Of a stretch of 10,634 nt of DNA, positions 1 to 6,498 are shown one piece after another. The DNA is from an uncultured Bacteroidota bacterium (lineage in GTDB: Bacteria; Bacteroidota; Bacteroidia; Bacteroidales; SZUA-534): NCBI GenBank assembly GCA_937900725.1, contig CALCFP010000212.1, forward strand, positions 1 to 10,634. The letters run 5' to 3'. Position numbers and translations under genes: made by a program. The stretch's first letter is position 1. Every line of letters starts with the position of its first letter. The notes below the pieces were generated by a model. It was not told the origin of the DNA. It saw only the letters and a program-made list of their open reading frames with translations, and ran no database searches.

Positions 1-515
1 CAAAGTCTCTTATCGCTAAGTACAAGGAACAACAAGACAATGTCCGCAACAACCGCGAATATGATTCACTATCAAAGGAAATCGAATTCCAAAACCTTGA
101 AATCGAGTTGAGCGAAAAGCACATCCGCGAATACAACGCCGATTTGGAACACAAAAAGGAGGCCATTGAGAAATCTGAAACAACATTCAGCGAACGCAAT
201 GGCGACCTTGAACAAAAACGTGGCGAATTGGACAGCATCATCTCTGAAACACAAAAGAGGGAAGATGAACTGAATGCAAAGAAGGCTGAGATAGAGCAGT
301 TGGTTGAGGAACGCTACATCAACGCATTCAACCGCATCAGTTCAAACGTGCGCAACGGCTTGGCTGTTGTAACAGTGCAACGTGACGCTTGCGGCGGTTG
401 CTTCAACAAGATTCCACCTCAACGTCAAGTCGATATCCGTTCTCGCAAGCGCATCATCGTATGCGAGTACTGCGGTCGCATCTTGGTTGACGCAGGTTTG
501 GCCGAATTGCAATAA
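1..515 (+). CDS. Coiled-coil C4 zinc-ribbon protein (zf-RING_7 type), 5' end missing
   Basis: The reading frame is open from the left edge (first full codon at position 3) to TAA at 513-515, so the true start lies outside the window. The visible part has two pieces. The first is a long charged, heptad-like helix rich in Glu, Lys, Asn and Gln (about positions 3-340), as in a coiled-coil hairpin. The second is a compact C-terminal zinc ribbon with two CxxC knuckles: Cys codons at 390 and 399 (CGGC), and at 462 and 471 (CEYC), with a basic linker between them. This layout matches the C4-type zinc-ribbon family (PF02591, zf-RING_7), thought to bind nucleic acid or act as a chaperone-like scaffold. 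In Bacteroidetes it usually follows a Nif3-like dinuclear-metal protein gene; that neighbour would be to the left and cannot be seen. A TTG at 108 is inside the helix and is not the start. Exact cellular function is unknown. Confidence 0.85.
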   Translation, partial: KSLIAKYKEQQDNVRNNREYDSLSKEIEFQNLEIELSEKHIREYNADLEHKKEAIEKSETTFSERNGDLEQKRGELDSIISETQKREDELNAKKAEIEQLVEERYINAFNRISSNVRNGLAVVTVQRDACGGCFNKIPPQRQVDIRSRKRIIVCEYCGRILVDAGLAELQ

Positions 516-538
516 TCAGGCTAGCAAAATATAAAACA

Positions 539-568
539 GGGATTGTCCGTTGGGCAATCCTTTTTTTT
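539..568 (+). terminator. Intrinsic terminator after the zinc-ribbon gene
   Basis: A 6-bp stem, GGATTG (539-544) with CAATCC (555-560), closes a 10-nt loop and is followed directly by eight T residues (561-568). It lies 24 bases after the stop codon and separates the zinc-ribbon gene from the next gene on the same strand. Confidence 0.85.
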
Positions 569-607
569 GCCCATTAGCCAAACAAAATGTATTTTAAGGC
601 GCAAAAT

Positions 608-2053
608 ATGGATAGACTGGCTATAACGATATGTGCATTTTTTCTCGTTGTCTGGCTATTGCCTGCCAATGCACAGCCAGCGTGCCTTTCAGAGTCGGCG
701 GAAAAAGCATTCGGGCACATATTCAATCTCGATTTTGAAAATGCCGACAATGTAATCGCGTCTATCGGCGACGGCTCTGACAAGATATGGCTATGTGCCT
801 ATTCATCGTTCGTGAAGTCGCTTTCAAGATACGAAACGCCAAACCCCGACTTCTTCGCTAGCCAAATCAGGCAAATAAGGCAGTATGCCGACAAATCGCC
901 TGTTTACCTGCAACGCATCAGCGACATTTACCTGATGAAGTGCTATGCGCATTTCCTCGACAAGTCGTATGTGTCGGCCACCTCGGCGTATTTGAAGGCC
1001 AAGCAGAATGTTGAGGACATCGTCGATGCCGACCAGGACAGTTGGCAAGCCAGGCGTTTTGAACTTTTGAGGTTGGCTGTTGATGCCCAGATGCAGAAGG
1101 TGTTGCCGATTTTGGCCGACGACAAGACAGCCGGCCAGCGTGCCGACGAATATGGCCGATGTGTTGCGCGGTTGCTTGCCGACGAGGCGGTGCCGACGCT
1201 TTTCAAGAACGAGATCAAGTCGGTTTCGCTGTTGCTTCTGCCTCTTGTCTGCAGTCCAGAAAAGGCGGGCTGCGCAATGCTCGACAGTTTCGGCGCCGAT
1301 TGGCCCTATGGCAGTGCGACAGCCTCGTATGTTGCTGTGGCGCAACTTGAGAGCGCAGGCCAATCAGCATTGGCGCTAAAGGTGTTGCGCAAAGCCGATA
1401 GTCTGGGTTACAATAAGTTGCTGAATTTGCTCAACTTGAAATATGGTTGCCAATTGCTGAATGCAGGCAACGATTTCTGCTCCGTATTTCTAAATCAATT
1501 TATTGAATGTCAGGCCAATCAGACCAATGTTCTATATGCAAAGATGAAACTTGCGTGGCATTTTTTCCTGAATGGAGATACCGTCAAGGCTGAATCCCTT
1601 TGCGGTAAAATCATCCAGTCGCCTGCAACAACTTCAAATGACTTTCAGGCAAAATATGAGTGCTCGCTGTTCGATGAATGGAACGCAAGGCTCATCAGGG
1701 CGCGCCTGCTGTTTGATGCTGGCTTTTATGATGAATGCATCTCGTCGCTCGTCTCAGTCCAAACAGAGTCGCTGACGCCGATTCAGGCCAACGAGTACGC
1801 CTACCGAATGGGGCGTGCCTGCCACAAATTGAAAAAGTATGCCGAGGCAAAGGAATATTACCAAAAGGCCATTGACCGAAGATTTGAAAACATACACTAT
1901 TATCCTTGCTATTCAGCCTTTTATATGGGCACAATCTATAGAAATGAAGGAAATTCGGGTGAGGCGGAAAAATATTTCAGGGCTTGCATGAAAATGGATT
2001 CGCCAATATATGGCGACGAAATACACCAGAAAGCGAAAAGCGCAATGAAATAG
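608..2053 (+). CDS. Secreted TPR-repeat protein of unknown function
   Basis: I choose the ATG at 608 (481 residues) over the in-frame ATG at 587. From 608 the protein starts with a clean signal peptide: a basic residue at position 3, a hydrophobic core, then ANA-Q, a good signal peptidase I site with Gln at +1, common in Bacteroidetes. The seven residues added by the upstream ATG would spoil the signal. The Cys soon after the cleavage site (QPAC) is not a proper lipobox, so a lipoprotein is unlikely. The body is helical and repeat-like. Two recognisable TPR units lie near the C-terminus (about residues 395-425 and 431-462), with the usual small/large residue spacing (YAYRMGRACHKLKKYAEAKEYY, then YMGTIYRNEGNSGEAEKYF). 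It probably acts in the periplasm as a protein-interaction scaffold. It is transcribed alone after a terminator and converges with the sensor kinase. No specific family is recognised; the gene is sound but its role is open. Confidence 0.85.
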   Translation: MDRLAITICAFFLVVWLLPANAQPACLSESAEKAFGHIFNLDFENADNVIASIGDGSDKIWLCAYSSFVKSLSRYETPNPDFFASQIRQIRQYADKSPVYLQRISDIYLMKCYAHFLDKSYVSATSAYLKAKQNVEDIVDADQDSWQARRFELLRLAVDAQMQKVLPILADDKTAGQRADEYGRCVARLLADEAVPTLFKNEIKSVSLLLLPLVCSPEKAGCAMLDSFGADWPYGSATASYVAVAQLESAGQSALALKVLRKADSLGYNKLLNLLNLKYGCQLLNAGNDFCSVFLNQFIECQANQTNVLYAKMKLAWHFFLNGDTVKAESLCGKIIQSPATTSNDFQAKYECSLFDEWNARLIRARLLFDAGFYDECISSLVSVQTESLTPIQANEYAYRMGRACHKLKKYAEAKEYYQKAIDRRFENIHYYPCYSAFYMGTIYRNEGNSGEAEKYFRACMKMDSPIYGDEIHQKAKSAMK

Positions 2054-2177
2054 ATATTGGCCTGCGGACTAATGAAATTTACAGTTTAAAGTCGAGTAAG
2101 TTTAATAATTGGCCTTTCTTTCGGCGCGACACTTCTACTTGACCGCCATCGATCATTTGTCGTCGATGATGGCAATT
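2054..2177. other. Short convergent intergenic gap
   Basis: This gap lies between the ends of two convergent genes. The only structure seen is an imperfect hairpin at 2145-2173, with stem CATCGA/TCGATG (2147-2152 with 2163-2168) and a weak AT tail. It could help end transcription of the secreted TPR gene but lacks a true T tract. No gene is visible here. Confidence 0.4.
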
Positions 2178-2957
2178 TTATACATCTTCGGTGTATGGTA
2201 TCAGAATGGTTACTTTAGTCCCCAGTGCGTTTCCTGACGAGTCGTACAGGTCTTCGATATTGCATGAAATGCCTTCCGTTTCCTTGTTCAGGTCCTTAAG
2301 ACGGTCGCGTGTCAGCTGCATACCTACGGAGTGGTGTCCTTTGTTGGTTTTGCTGTATTCGGCAGCGGCCTTGCGTCCGATGCCGTTATCGGTGATGCTG
2401 CATGTAAGAAGATGCTTGTCAGGATTCTCGGTGATGTCTATCGTTATCAATCCGTTGTCGTCATTTTTGTGCAACAGTCCGTGCAGTATGGCATTCTCGA
2501 CAAATGGCTGAATCAGCATGGCAGGCACTAATATCAGTTCTTCTTCTATATTGTCATCGATATTGATCTGGTATGTGAACCTGTTGTTGAATCTTGCTTT
2601 TTCGAGGTCGATGTAAAGCGTTAGCGACAAGAGCTCATTGTCAAGCGTAATGTTTTGCTTCATTGAGTTGTCGAGAATCATGCGCATCAGTTTGGCGAAT
2701 TTCGACAGGTATCGCTCGGCATCAAGTGAATTGTTGCTGACAATGAAGTTCTGTATAGAGTTCAACGCGTTGAATATGAAGTGCGGGTTCATCTGCGTGC
2801 GCAAGAGAGTGCGTTCAATTTCCAGGGTCCGGCGTCGTAGCTTGTTCTCTTCGTTCTCGCGTAAAGTCTTGTAATAGAAGAAAATCACCACAAAAATGAA
2901 TGCGAATACAACGGCAACAATCATAAATGTAATTGTTTTTGAGCGCTGACGCTGCAT
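2178..2957 (-). CDS. LytS/YehU-type sensor histidine kinase, separated from its sensor half by a stop codon
   Basis: This 259-residue ORF has one membrane helix (about residues 10-28), a short basic coiled linker, then a His_kinase domain (PF06580 type). The phosphoacceptor is H59 in QMNPHFIFNALNSIQ. The ATP-binding HATPase_c domain shows the N box around N155 (PFVENAILHG), the DNGIG motif at 190-194 and a GMQL segment at 212-215. These kinases autophosphorylate and pass phosphate to LytTR response regulators; no regulator gene is adjacent. The ATG at 2957 is only the first start codon after an in-frame TAA at 3009-3011. The 17 codons between them (2958-3008) read as charged helical linker (NHHYEKLRIESEHQNE), and the upstream TPR ORF is in the same frame. 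In related Bacteroidetes proteins, TPR sensor, membrane helix and kinase form one chain. This is therefore most likely the 3' half of a disrupted gene. If real, it could still be made by reinitiation, and its catalytic residues are intact. Confidence 0.8.
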   Translation of the reverse strand: MQRQRSKTITFMIVAVVFAFIFVVIFFYYKTLRENEENKLRRRTLEIERTLLRTQMNPHFIFNALNSIQNFIVSNNSLDAERYLSKFAKLMRMILDNSMKQNITLDNELLSLTLYIDLEKARFNNRFTYQINIDDNIEEELILVPAMLIQPFVENAILHGLLHKNDDNGLITIDITENPDKHLLTCSITDNGIGRKAAAEYSKTNKGHHSVGMQLTRDRLKDLNKETEGISCNIEDLYDSSGNALGTKVTILIPYTEDV

Positions 2958-3008
2958 CTCGTTCTGGTGTTCACTCTCTATTCGGAGCTTTTCGTAGTGA
3001 TGGTTGAT

Positions 3009-4220
3009 TTAGTCGAGCATTTGGGCTCGTTCCACCTCGGCATCCTTTATGAGGTTGAGGGTGCTGTCGTTCACCGAAGCCATCTTATATTCCATGTATT
3101 TCTCATGGCATTTCAAGGCGTTTCTGTAGTCGCCAAGGAGCAAATATATTTCGTACAGAATATTATAGTATGTCTGATTGGCTAAAATCAAATTATCGTC
3201 GGTATGGAATTTCTTCAAACCTAATAATTCGGCAAGGGCGTCATTGTATTTCTTTTTGAAGACTAAGTATTGGACATAGCAGTAGCGGCAACTGACGTAA
3301 TTGTTGTACGAGCCAACCGACTTGTAATAATTGCTGGCCTTGCTTACGTATATGCGACTGCTGTCGGCATAATCGCTTCTCCCGGTTTGTTTCGCAATCT
3401 TGATATAGGCTTGTGCGAGCTCCATGTAAGCATTGTGCTTATTGTCAATGTCGAAATGCTGCATGTTTTTAGCCGATTCGAAAAGTCTAACCGATTTGGC
3501 CAGATTCTCGATGGCAAGGTTGGCCAGCGTGTCGGACTGCTGGTTGAGGGCCGAACCAAGCAAGCAGTAGCCGCAAGCAATATCAATGATTCTGTTTGTG
3601 GGCAAAGCATAATCAAGCGCCTTCCGATGGTTCTCCACGGCATTGGAATATAGCGACATTGATGCATATATCTGCCCCAGATTCTTATACGATTCTATCA
3701 GGTATGAGGTGTCCTTCAACTCGGTCAGACACATTATGCCCTTGTTGTAATAGTAGAAAACACTGTCTTTTATGTTCAAATCCAAGTAACAGTTGCCGAT
3801 GTGGATAAATGTGCCCGCCTCGCGTCTTTTGTCTGAAATCTTGTTGTAGAATGCTGCCGACATAAGCCGATATTGCAGCGCTTTGCGCGATTCGTCTTTC
3901 ATATAGTATGCAAGTGCTATGATGTTGTAGTTGTATGCCCTGAGTTCTTCGAAATCGGAATATGCCTCGTCGCAATAGTCGAGCGAAAGAAATGAATATT
4001 TCAGGCTTGTGTCCAAGTCGCATGTCGTGTTTGCCACCCTTGAGTAGTTCCATGCCTTGACGCTGTCGGGCGAGTCAGGCTTTATGGCGCTCAGCAGGTT
4101 GTCGATAACAGACTGGTTTGGGTCGATGAACTTGTCAGCGTCAGCTTCCTGCGTGAAACCTATTTGCGGCAACACCAGCAGTACGATGAGAAAAATGAAA
4201 GATATGTTAGACTTATGCAT
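3009..4220 (-). CDS. Periplasmic TPR sensor half of a hybrid histidine kinase
   Basis: The ORF encodes 403 residues. A signal peptide or first membrane helix lies at residues 6-22, with a likely cut near GFT-Q. The rest is helical TPR-like sequence: units are recognisable around residues 138-165, 176-204, 215-247, 266-300 and 350-378 (for example YKNLGQIYASMSLYSNAVEN and YEIYLLLGDYRNALKCHEKY). The C-terminal residues (380-403) begin the charged helix that in relatives runs into a membrane segment and a LytS-type kinase. Here the chain stops at TAA 3009-3011, and the same frame then continues through 17 codons into the kinase ORF. Alone, this product would be a soluble periplasmic TPR protein without output. 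Joined, it would be the ligand- or protein-sensing part of a 680-codon sensor kinase. The start at 4220 is supported by the signal sequence and by a -7 box 16 bases upstream. Confidence 0.8.
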   Translation of the reverse strand: MHKSNISFIFLIVLLVLPQIGFTQEADADKFIDPNQSVIDNLLSAIKPDSPDSVKAWNYSRVANTTCDLDTSLKYSFLSLDYCDEAYSDFEELRAYNYNIIALAYYMKDESRKALQYRLMSAAFYNKISDKRREAGTFIHIGNCYLDLNIKDSVFYYYNKGIMCLTELKDTSYLIESYKNLGQIYASMSLYSNAVENHRKALDYALPTNRIIDIACGYCLLGSALNQQSDTLANLAIENLAKSVRLFESAKNMQHFDIDNKHNAYMELAQAYIKIAKQTGRSDYADSSRIYVSKASNYYKSVGSYNNYVSCRYCYVQYLVFKKKYNDALAELLGLKKFHTDDNLILANQTYYNILYEIYLLLGDYRNALKCHEKYMEYKMASVNDSTLNLIKDAEVERAQMLD

Positions 4221-4236
4221 AATTTACTAGTTATTG

Positions 4237-4244
4237 CAAAGATA
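4237..4244 (-). promoter_or_regulatory. Bacteroidetes -7 box for the TPR-kinase gene
   Basis: On the minus strand this reads TATCTTTG, an exact match to the TAnnTTTG element used by the Bacteroidetes primary sigma factor. It lies 16 bases before the ATG at 4220, implying a very short leader. I find no well-spaced -33 TTTG, so the support is the -7 box alone. Confidence 0.5.
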
Positions 4245-4327
4245 TAAAAAAACGACAATGCTACGTTTTTACAATCTGTGAGTTAGATGGTTTTGTGTTC
4301 TATCAATATGAAAATTCGTATTTTATT

Positions 4328-4349
4328 GAGACGGCAAATTTGCTGTCTC
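4328..4349. repeat. 22-nt inverted repeat in the kinase/lysS intergenic region
   Basis: GAGAC (4328-4332) pairs with GTCTC (4345-4349). Inside lies the perfect palindrome GCAAATTTGC (4334-4343), with a single G/T mismatch (G-U in RNA) at 4333/4344. No T tract follows on either strand, so it does not look like a terminator. It lies about 85 bases upstream of the kinase -7 box. It could be a dimeric-regulator operator or an RNA hairpin; nothing in the sequence decides which. Confidence 0.5.
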
Positions 4350-4478
4350 GATAATAGTCAACTGATGATATCTGATTACGTGGTTTGTGGCGAAAATCGC
4401 AGACCTTTTTTATGTATTGTGTATATATATGGAGGATAATTGCTGATTTGCAATTTGGATAGCCCGAATTTGAAGCAT

Positions 4479-4512
4479 AAAAAAGGGTGCATCAATATTG
4501 ATGCACCCTTTT
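4479..4512 (-). terminator. lysS terminator, symmetric and possibly bidirectional
   Basis: A perfect 9-bp stem, GGGTGCATC (4485-4493) with GATGCACCC (4500-4508), encloses the loop AATATT. On the minus strand it is followed by six T residues (plus-strand A run 4479-4484), 22 bases after the lysS stop codon. The other side has four T residues, so weak function in the plus direction is possible. Confidence 0.9.
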
Positions 4513-4534
4513 GTCATATCTGAAGAAGAAAATG

Positions 4535-6253
4535 TTATGCGAACCACTTCTCCACGTCTTCCAACGAAAGTGAAGGAATATCAAGTTTGTTCTTCTTGCG
4601 GTAACCGCTCAGTTGCTGTTGCACTTGCGAAGGCTTGCAGTTGCGCAGGCTCTCAACCGAATTGTATCCGGCCTTGATTACAACCTCGGCCCACTCGGCA
4701 GGAACGCCTATCTGGATAAAATCGTCAGGCGAGACAACTTGTGCCTTCTTCTCTGGTTTCATCTGTGGGAACAGCAACACTTCCTGAATAGTTGGCTGGC
4801 CAATCATGAACATTGCCAGACGGTCGATGCCGATGCCGATGCCCGACGTTGGAGGCATGCCATATTCGAGGGCACGCATAAAGTCGTGGTCGATAATCAT
4901 AGCCTCGTCGTCACCCTTGTCGGCCAGTTTCATTTGGTCAACAAAGCGGTTGTACTGGTCTATCGGGTCGTTCAACTCTGAATATGCGTTTGCCAGTTCC
5001 TTTCCGTTCACCATAAGTTCGAAGCGTTCGGTCAGGCCAGGCTTGCTACGGTGCATCTTGGTAAGAGGCGACATCTCGACTGGGTAGTCGGTTATGAATG
5101 TAGGCTGGATGAAGGTGCCTTCGCAGAACTCGCCAAATATCTCGTCGATGAGTTTGCCTTTGCCCATTGTGTCGTCGATTTCCATCTTCAGTTCCTTGCA
5201 AATCTGGCGAATTTCGTCTTCGTTCTTGCCGTTCAAGTCGTAGCCGGTCTTTTCCTTGATTGCGTCAAGTATAGGCAGGCGGCGATATGGTGCCTTGAAC
5301 GAGATTACGTTGTCGCCAATCTTGCTTTCCGATGTTCCGTTCACGGCTATGCAAATCTTTTCGAGCATCTGTTCGGTGAACGACATCATCCAGTTGTAGT
5401 CCTTGTACTGGACATATAGTTCCATGCAGGTGAATTCAGGATTATGGTTGCGGTCCATACCCTCGTTGCGGAAGTTCTTGCCAATCTCGTAAACGCCTTC
5501 GAAACCGCCCACTATCAAGCGTTTCAGGTAGAGTTCGGTAGCGATGCGCATATACATATCGATATCGAGCGCATTGAAGTGGGTTATGAATGGGCGGGCG
5601 CTTGCTCCGCCTGCAATTGCTTGCAGTGTAGGTGTCTCCACTTCGGTATAGCCGGCCTCGTCGAGTATTGAGCGCAAAGTGCGCAATATAGTGGCGCGTT
5701 TCAGGAAAGTGCCTTTTACGCCGTCGTTGACGACAAGGTCGACATAGCGTTGGCGTGCGCGCAACTCTGGGTCATCGAATGCATCATATGCCACGCCATC
5801 CTTATATTTTACGATAGGTAGCGGGCGGAGCGACTTGCTCAGCACCGTCAGTTCGCTTGCGTGAACTGAAATTTCGCCCATCTGGGTGCGGAAAACATAG
5901 CCTTTGATGCCGATGAAATCGCCAATATCGAGCAGTTTCTTGAAAACGACGTTGTACATATCCGCGTTGTCTTCTGGGCAGATGCCGTCGCGTGAAATGT
6001 AAACCTGAATACGACCTTTGCTGTCCTGCAGTTCGATGAACGAAGCCTTGCCCATGATGCGTCGGCTCATGATTCGGCCCGCGATGGTGACATCGCGTTG
6101 CGGATCATCGTCCTTGAATTCATTTCTGATGTCGGTTGAGTATGCTGTTACCACATATTCTGCGGCAGGATATGGGTCGATGCCCATGTTCCGGAGTTCT
6201 GTAAGACTTTGGCGGCGTTGTATTTCTTGCTCGCTTAATTCGATGTTGCTCAT
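4535..6253 (-). CDS. lysS: Lysyl-tRNA synthetase, class II
   Basis: The enzyme charges tRNA-Lys with lysine using ATP in the cytoplasm. The 572-residue product has an N-terminal OB-fold anticodon-binding domain (about residues 50-140), then the class II catalytic core. Motif 2 is FRNEGMDRNHNPEFT (261-275) and motif 3 is GIGIGIDRLAMFM (471-483). The conserved TPTLQAIAGGASARPF segment, just after motif 1, is at 207-222, and ATELYLKRL, typical of LysRS, at 238-246. Residues about 507-572 form a helical extension beyond the core, as in many Bacteroidetes LysRS. I start at ATG 6253 (MSNIELSEQEIQ): a longer version would start at TTG 6280, but those bases are part of a perfect -7 promoter box. It is monocistronic, with its own promoter and terminator. 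All active-site motifs are present; identification is secure. Confidence 0.97.
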   Translation of the reverse strand: MSNIELSEQEIQRRQSLTELRNMGIDPYPAAEYVVTAYSTDIRNEFKDDDPQRDVTIAGRIMSRRIMGKASFIELQDSKGRIQVYISRDGICPEDNADMYNVVFKKLLDIGDFIGIKGYVFRTQMGEISVHASELTVLSKSLRPLPIVKYKDGVAYDAFDDPELRARQRYVDLVVNDGVKGTFLKRATILRTLRSILDEAGYTEVETPTLQAIAGGASARPFITHFNALDIDMYMRIATELYLKRLIVGGFEGVYEIGKNFRNEGMDRNHNPEFTCMELYVQYKDYNWMMSFTEQMLEKICIAVNGTSESKIGDNVISFKAPYRRLPILDAIKEKTGYDLNGKNEDEIRQICKELKMEIDDTMGKGKLIDEIFGEFCEGTFIQPTFITDYPVEMSPLTKMHRSKPGLTERFELMVNGKELANAYSELNDPIDQYNRFVDQMKLADKGDDEAMIIDHDFMRALEYGMPPTSGIGIGIDRLAMFMIGQPTIQEVLLFPQMKPEKKAQVVSPDDFIQIGVPAEWAEVVIKAGYNSVESLRNCKPSQVQQQLSGYRKKNKLDIPSLSLEDVEKWFA

Positions 6254-6277
6254 TTTATGTAATGTAAAAATATTTCG

Positions 6278-6285
6278 CAAATATA
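6278..6285 (-). promoter_or_regulatory. Bacteroidetes -7 box for lysS
   Basis: The minus strand reads TATATTTG, an exact TAnnTTTG match, 24 bases upstream of the ATG at 6253. No clear -33 TTTG is found at the usual distance. The leader is AT-rich and has no Shine-Dalgarno sequence. The box decides the start: it overlaps the TTG that would otherwise extend lysS. Confidence 0.6.
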
Positions 6286-6308
6286 TGATTTTGCCAGTTT
6301 ATATAGAA

Positions 6309-6357
6309 ATTAGGATGTAGGATTTAGGAATTAGGAATTAGAATTGAGGATTTAGAA
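6309..6357. repeat. Degenerate heptamer tandem repeat upstream of lysS
   Basis: Four consecutive 7-base units (6309-6336) read ATTAGGA, TGTAGGA, TTTAGGA, ATTAGGA. They are followed by slipped units ATTAGA, ATTGAGGA and TTTAGAA up to 6357. The array begins just beyond where the lysS -33 element should lie. It looks like slippage-prone intergenic sequence; no function is evident. Confidence 0.55.
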
Positions 6358-6430
6358 AGTTTGGGTTGGAATTAACCCTATCGCAAAGTAAGCCACTTAT
6401 GCCTTAAAGGCTTAAACCGTAATTAGTAAC

Positions 6431-6461
6431 AAAAAAAGTGTGGCCGATTTCTCGGCCACAC
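6431..6461 (-). terminator. Terminator of the acyl-CoA synthetase gene
   Basis: A perfect 10-bp stem, GTGTGGCCGA (6438-6447) with TCGGCCACAC (6452-6461), has a four-base loop TTTC. On the minus strand it is followed by seven T residues (plus-strand A run 6431-6437). It lies 37 bases after the stop codon, so lysS is not in an operon with the synthetase. Confidence 0.92.
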
Positions 6462-6498
6462 CACACACACTCATTTATAACCAATTATTAACCATTAA

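Larger units (their letters stand above)
2178..4220 (-). pseudogene. Apparent single TPR-histidine kinase gene interrupted by one in-frame TAA
   Basis: The TPR ORF (4220-3009) and kinase ORF (2957-2178) share one frame with no insertion or deletion between them. Reading through the TAA gives signal peptide, TPR array, charged helix, one membrane helix, His_kinase and HATPase domains in 680 codons, the usual order and size for Bacteroidetes TPR-sensor histidine kinases. One base change in a GAA, CAA or AAA codon would produce this TAA. Everything else looks intact, so the lesion is recent, a sequence error, or a tolerated split. I list this span together with its two ORFs because which description is correct cannot be settled from the sequence. 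Confidence 0.6.
4221..4534. other. Intergenic region between the TPR-kinase gene and lysS
   Basis: About 314 bases without a convincing gene. It holds the kinase promoter at its left end, a 22-nt inverted repeat (4328-4349) and the lysS terminator at its right end. A 43-codon plus-strand frame, 4308-4439, starts with ATG and ends in TAA. It has no recognisable domain, no upstream -7 box and an unlikely composition (Cys- and Arg-rich), so I do not call it a gene. Confidence 0.5.

Noticed and set aside
824..1363. 179-codon minus-strand open frame inside the secreted TPR gene
   Set aside because: The plus-strand gene has a signal peptide and TPR repeats. The antisense frame has no recognisable motif and no promoter box.
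2145..2173. Possible terminator hairpin between the convergent genes
   Set aside because: The stem is short, bulged and lacks a T tract on either strand, so it is noted within the intergenic entry but not called a terminator.
4308..4439. 43-codon plus-strand frame with ATG and TAA between the kinase gene and lysS
   Set aside because: It has no promoter box, domain, signal peptide or membrane helix, and an unusual Cys/Arg-rich composition. It overlaps the 22-nt inverted repeat. Such a frame is expected by chance.
6254..6280. N-terminal extension of lysS from TTG 6280
   Set aside because: These bases form a perfect -7 promoter box and the leader. ATG 6253 gives the normal LysRS N-terminus.
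6383..6390. Minus-strand TTACTTTG as a second, distal lysS promoter
   Set aside because: It misses the A of TAnnTTTG, and the exact box at 6278-6285 is better placed.
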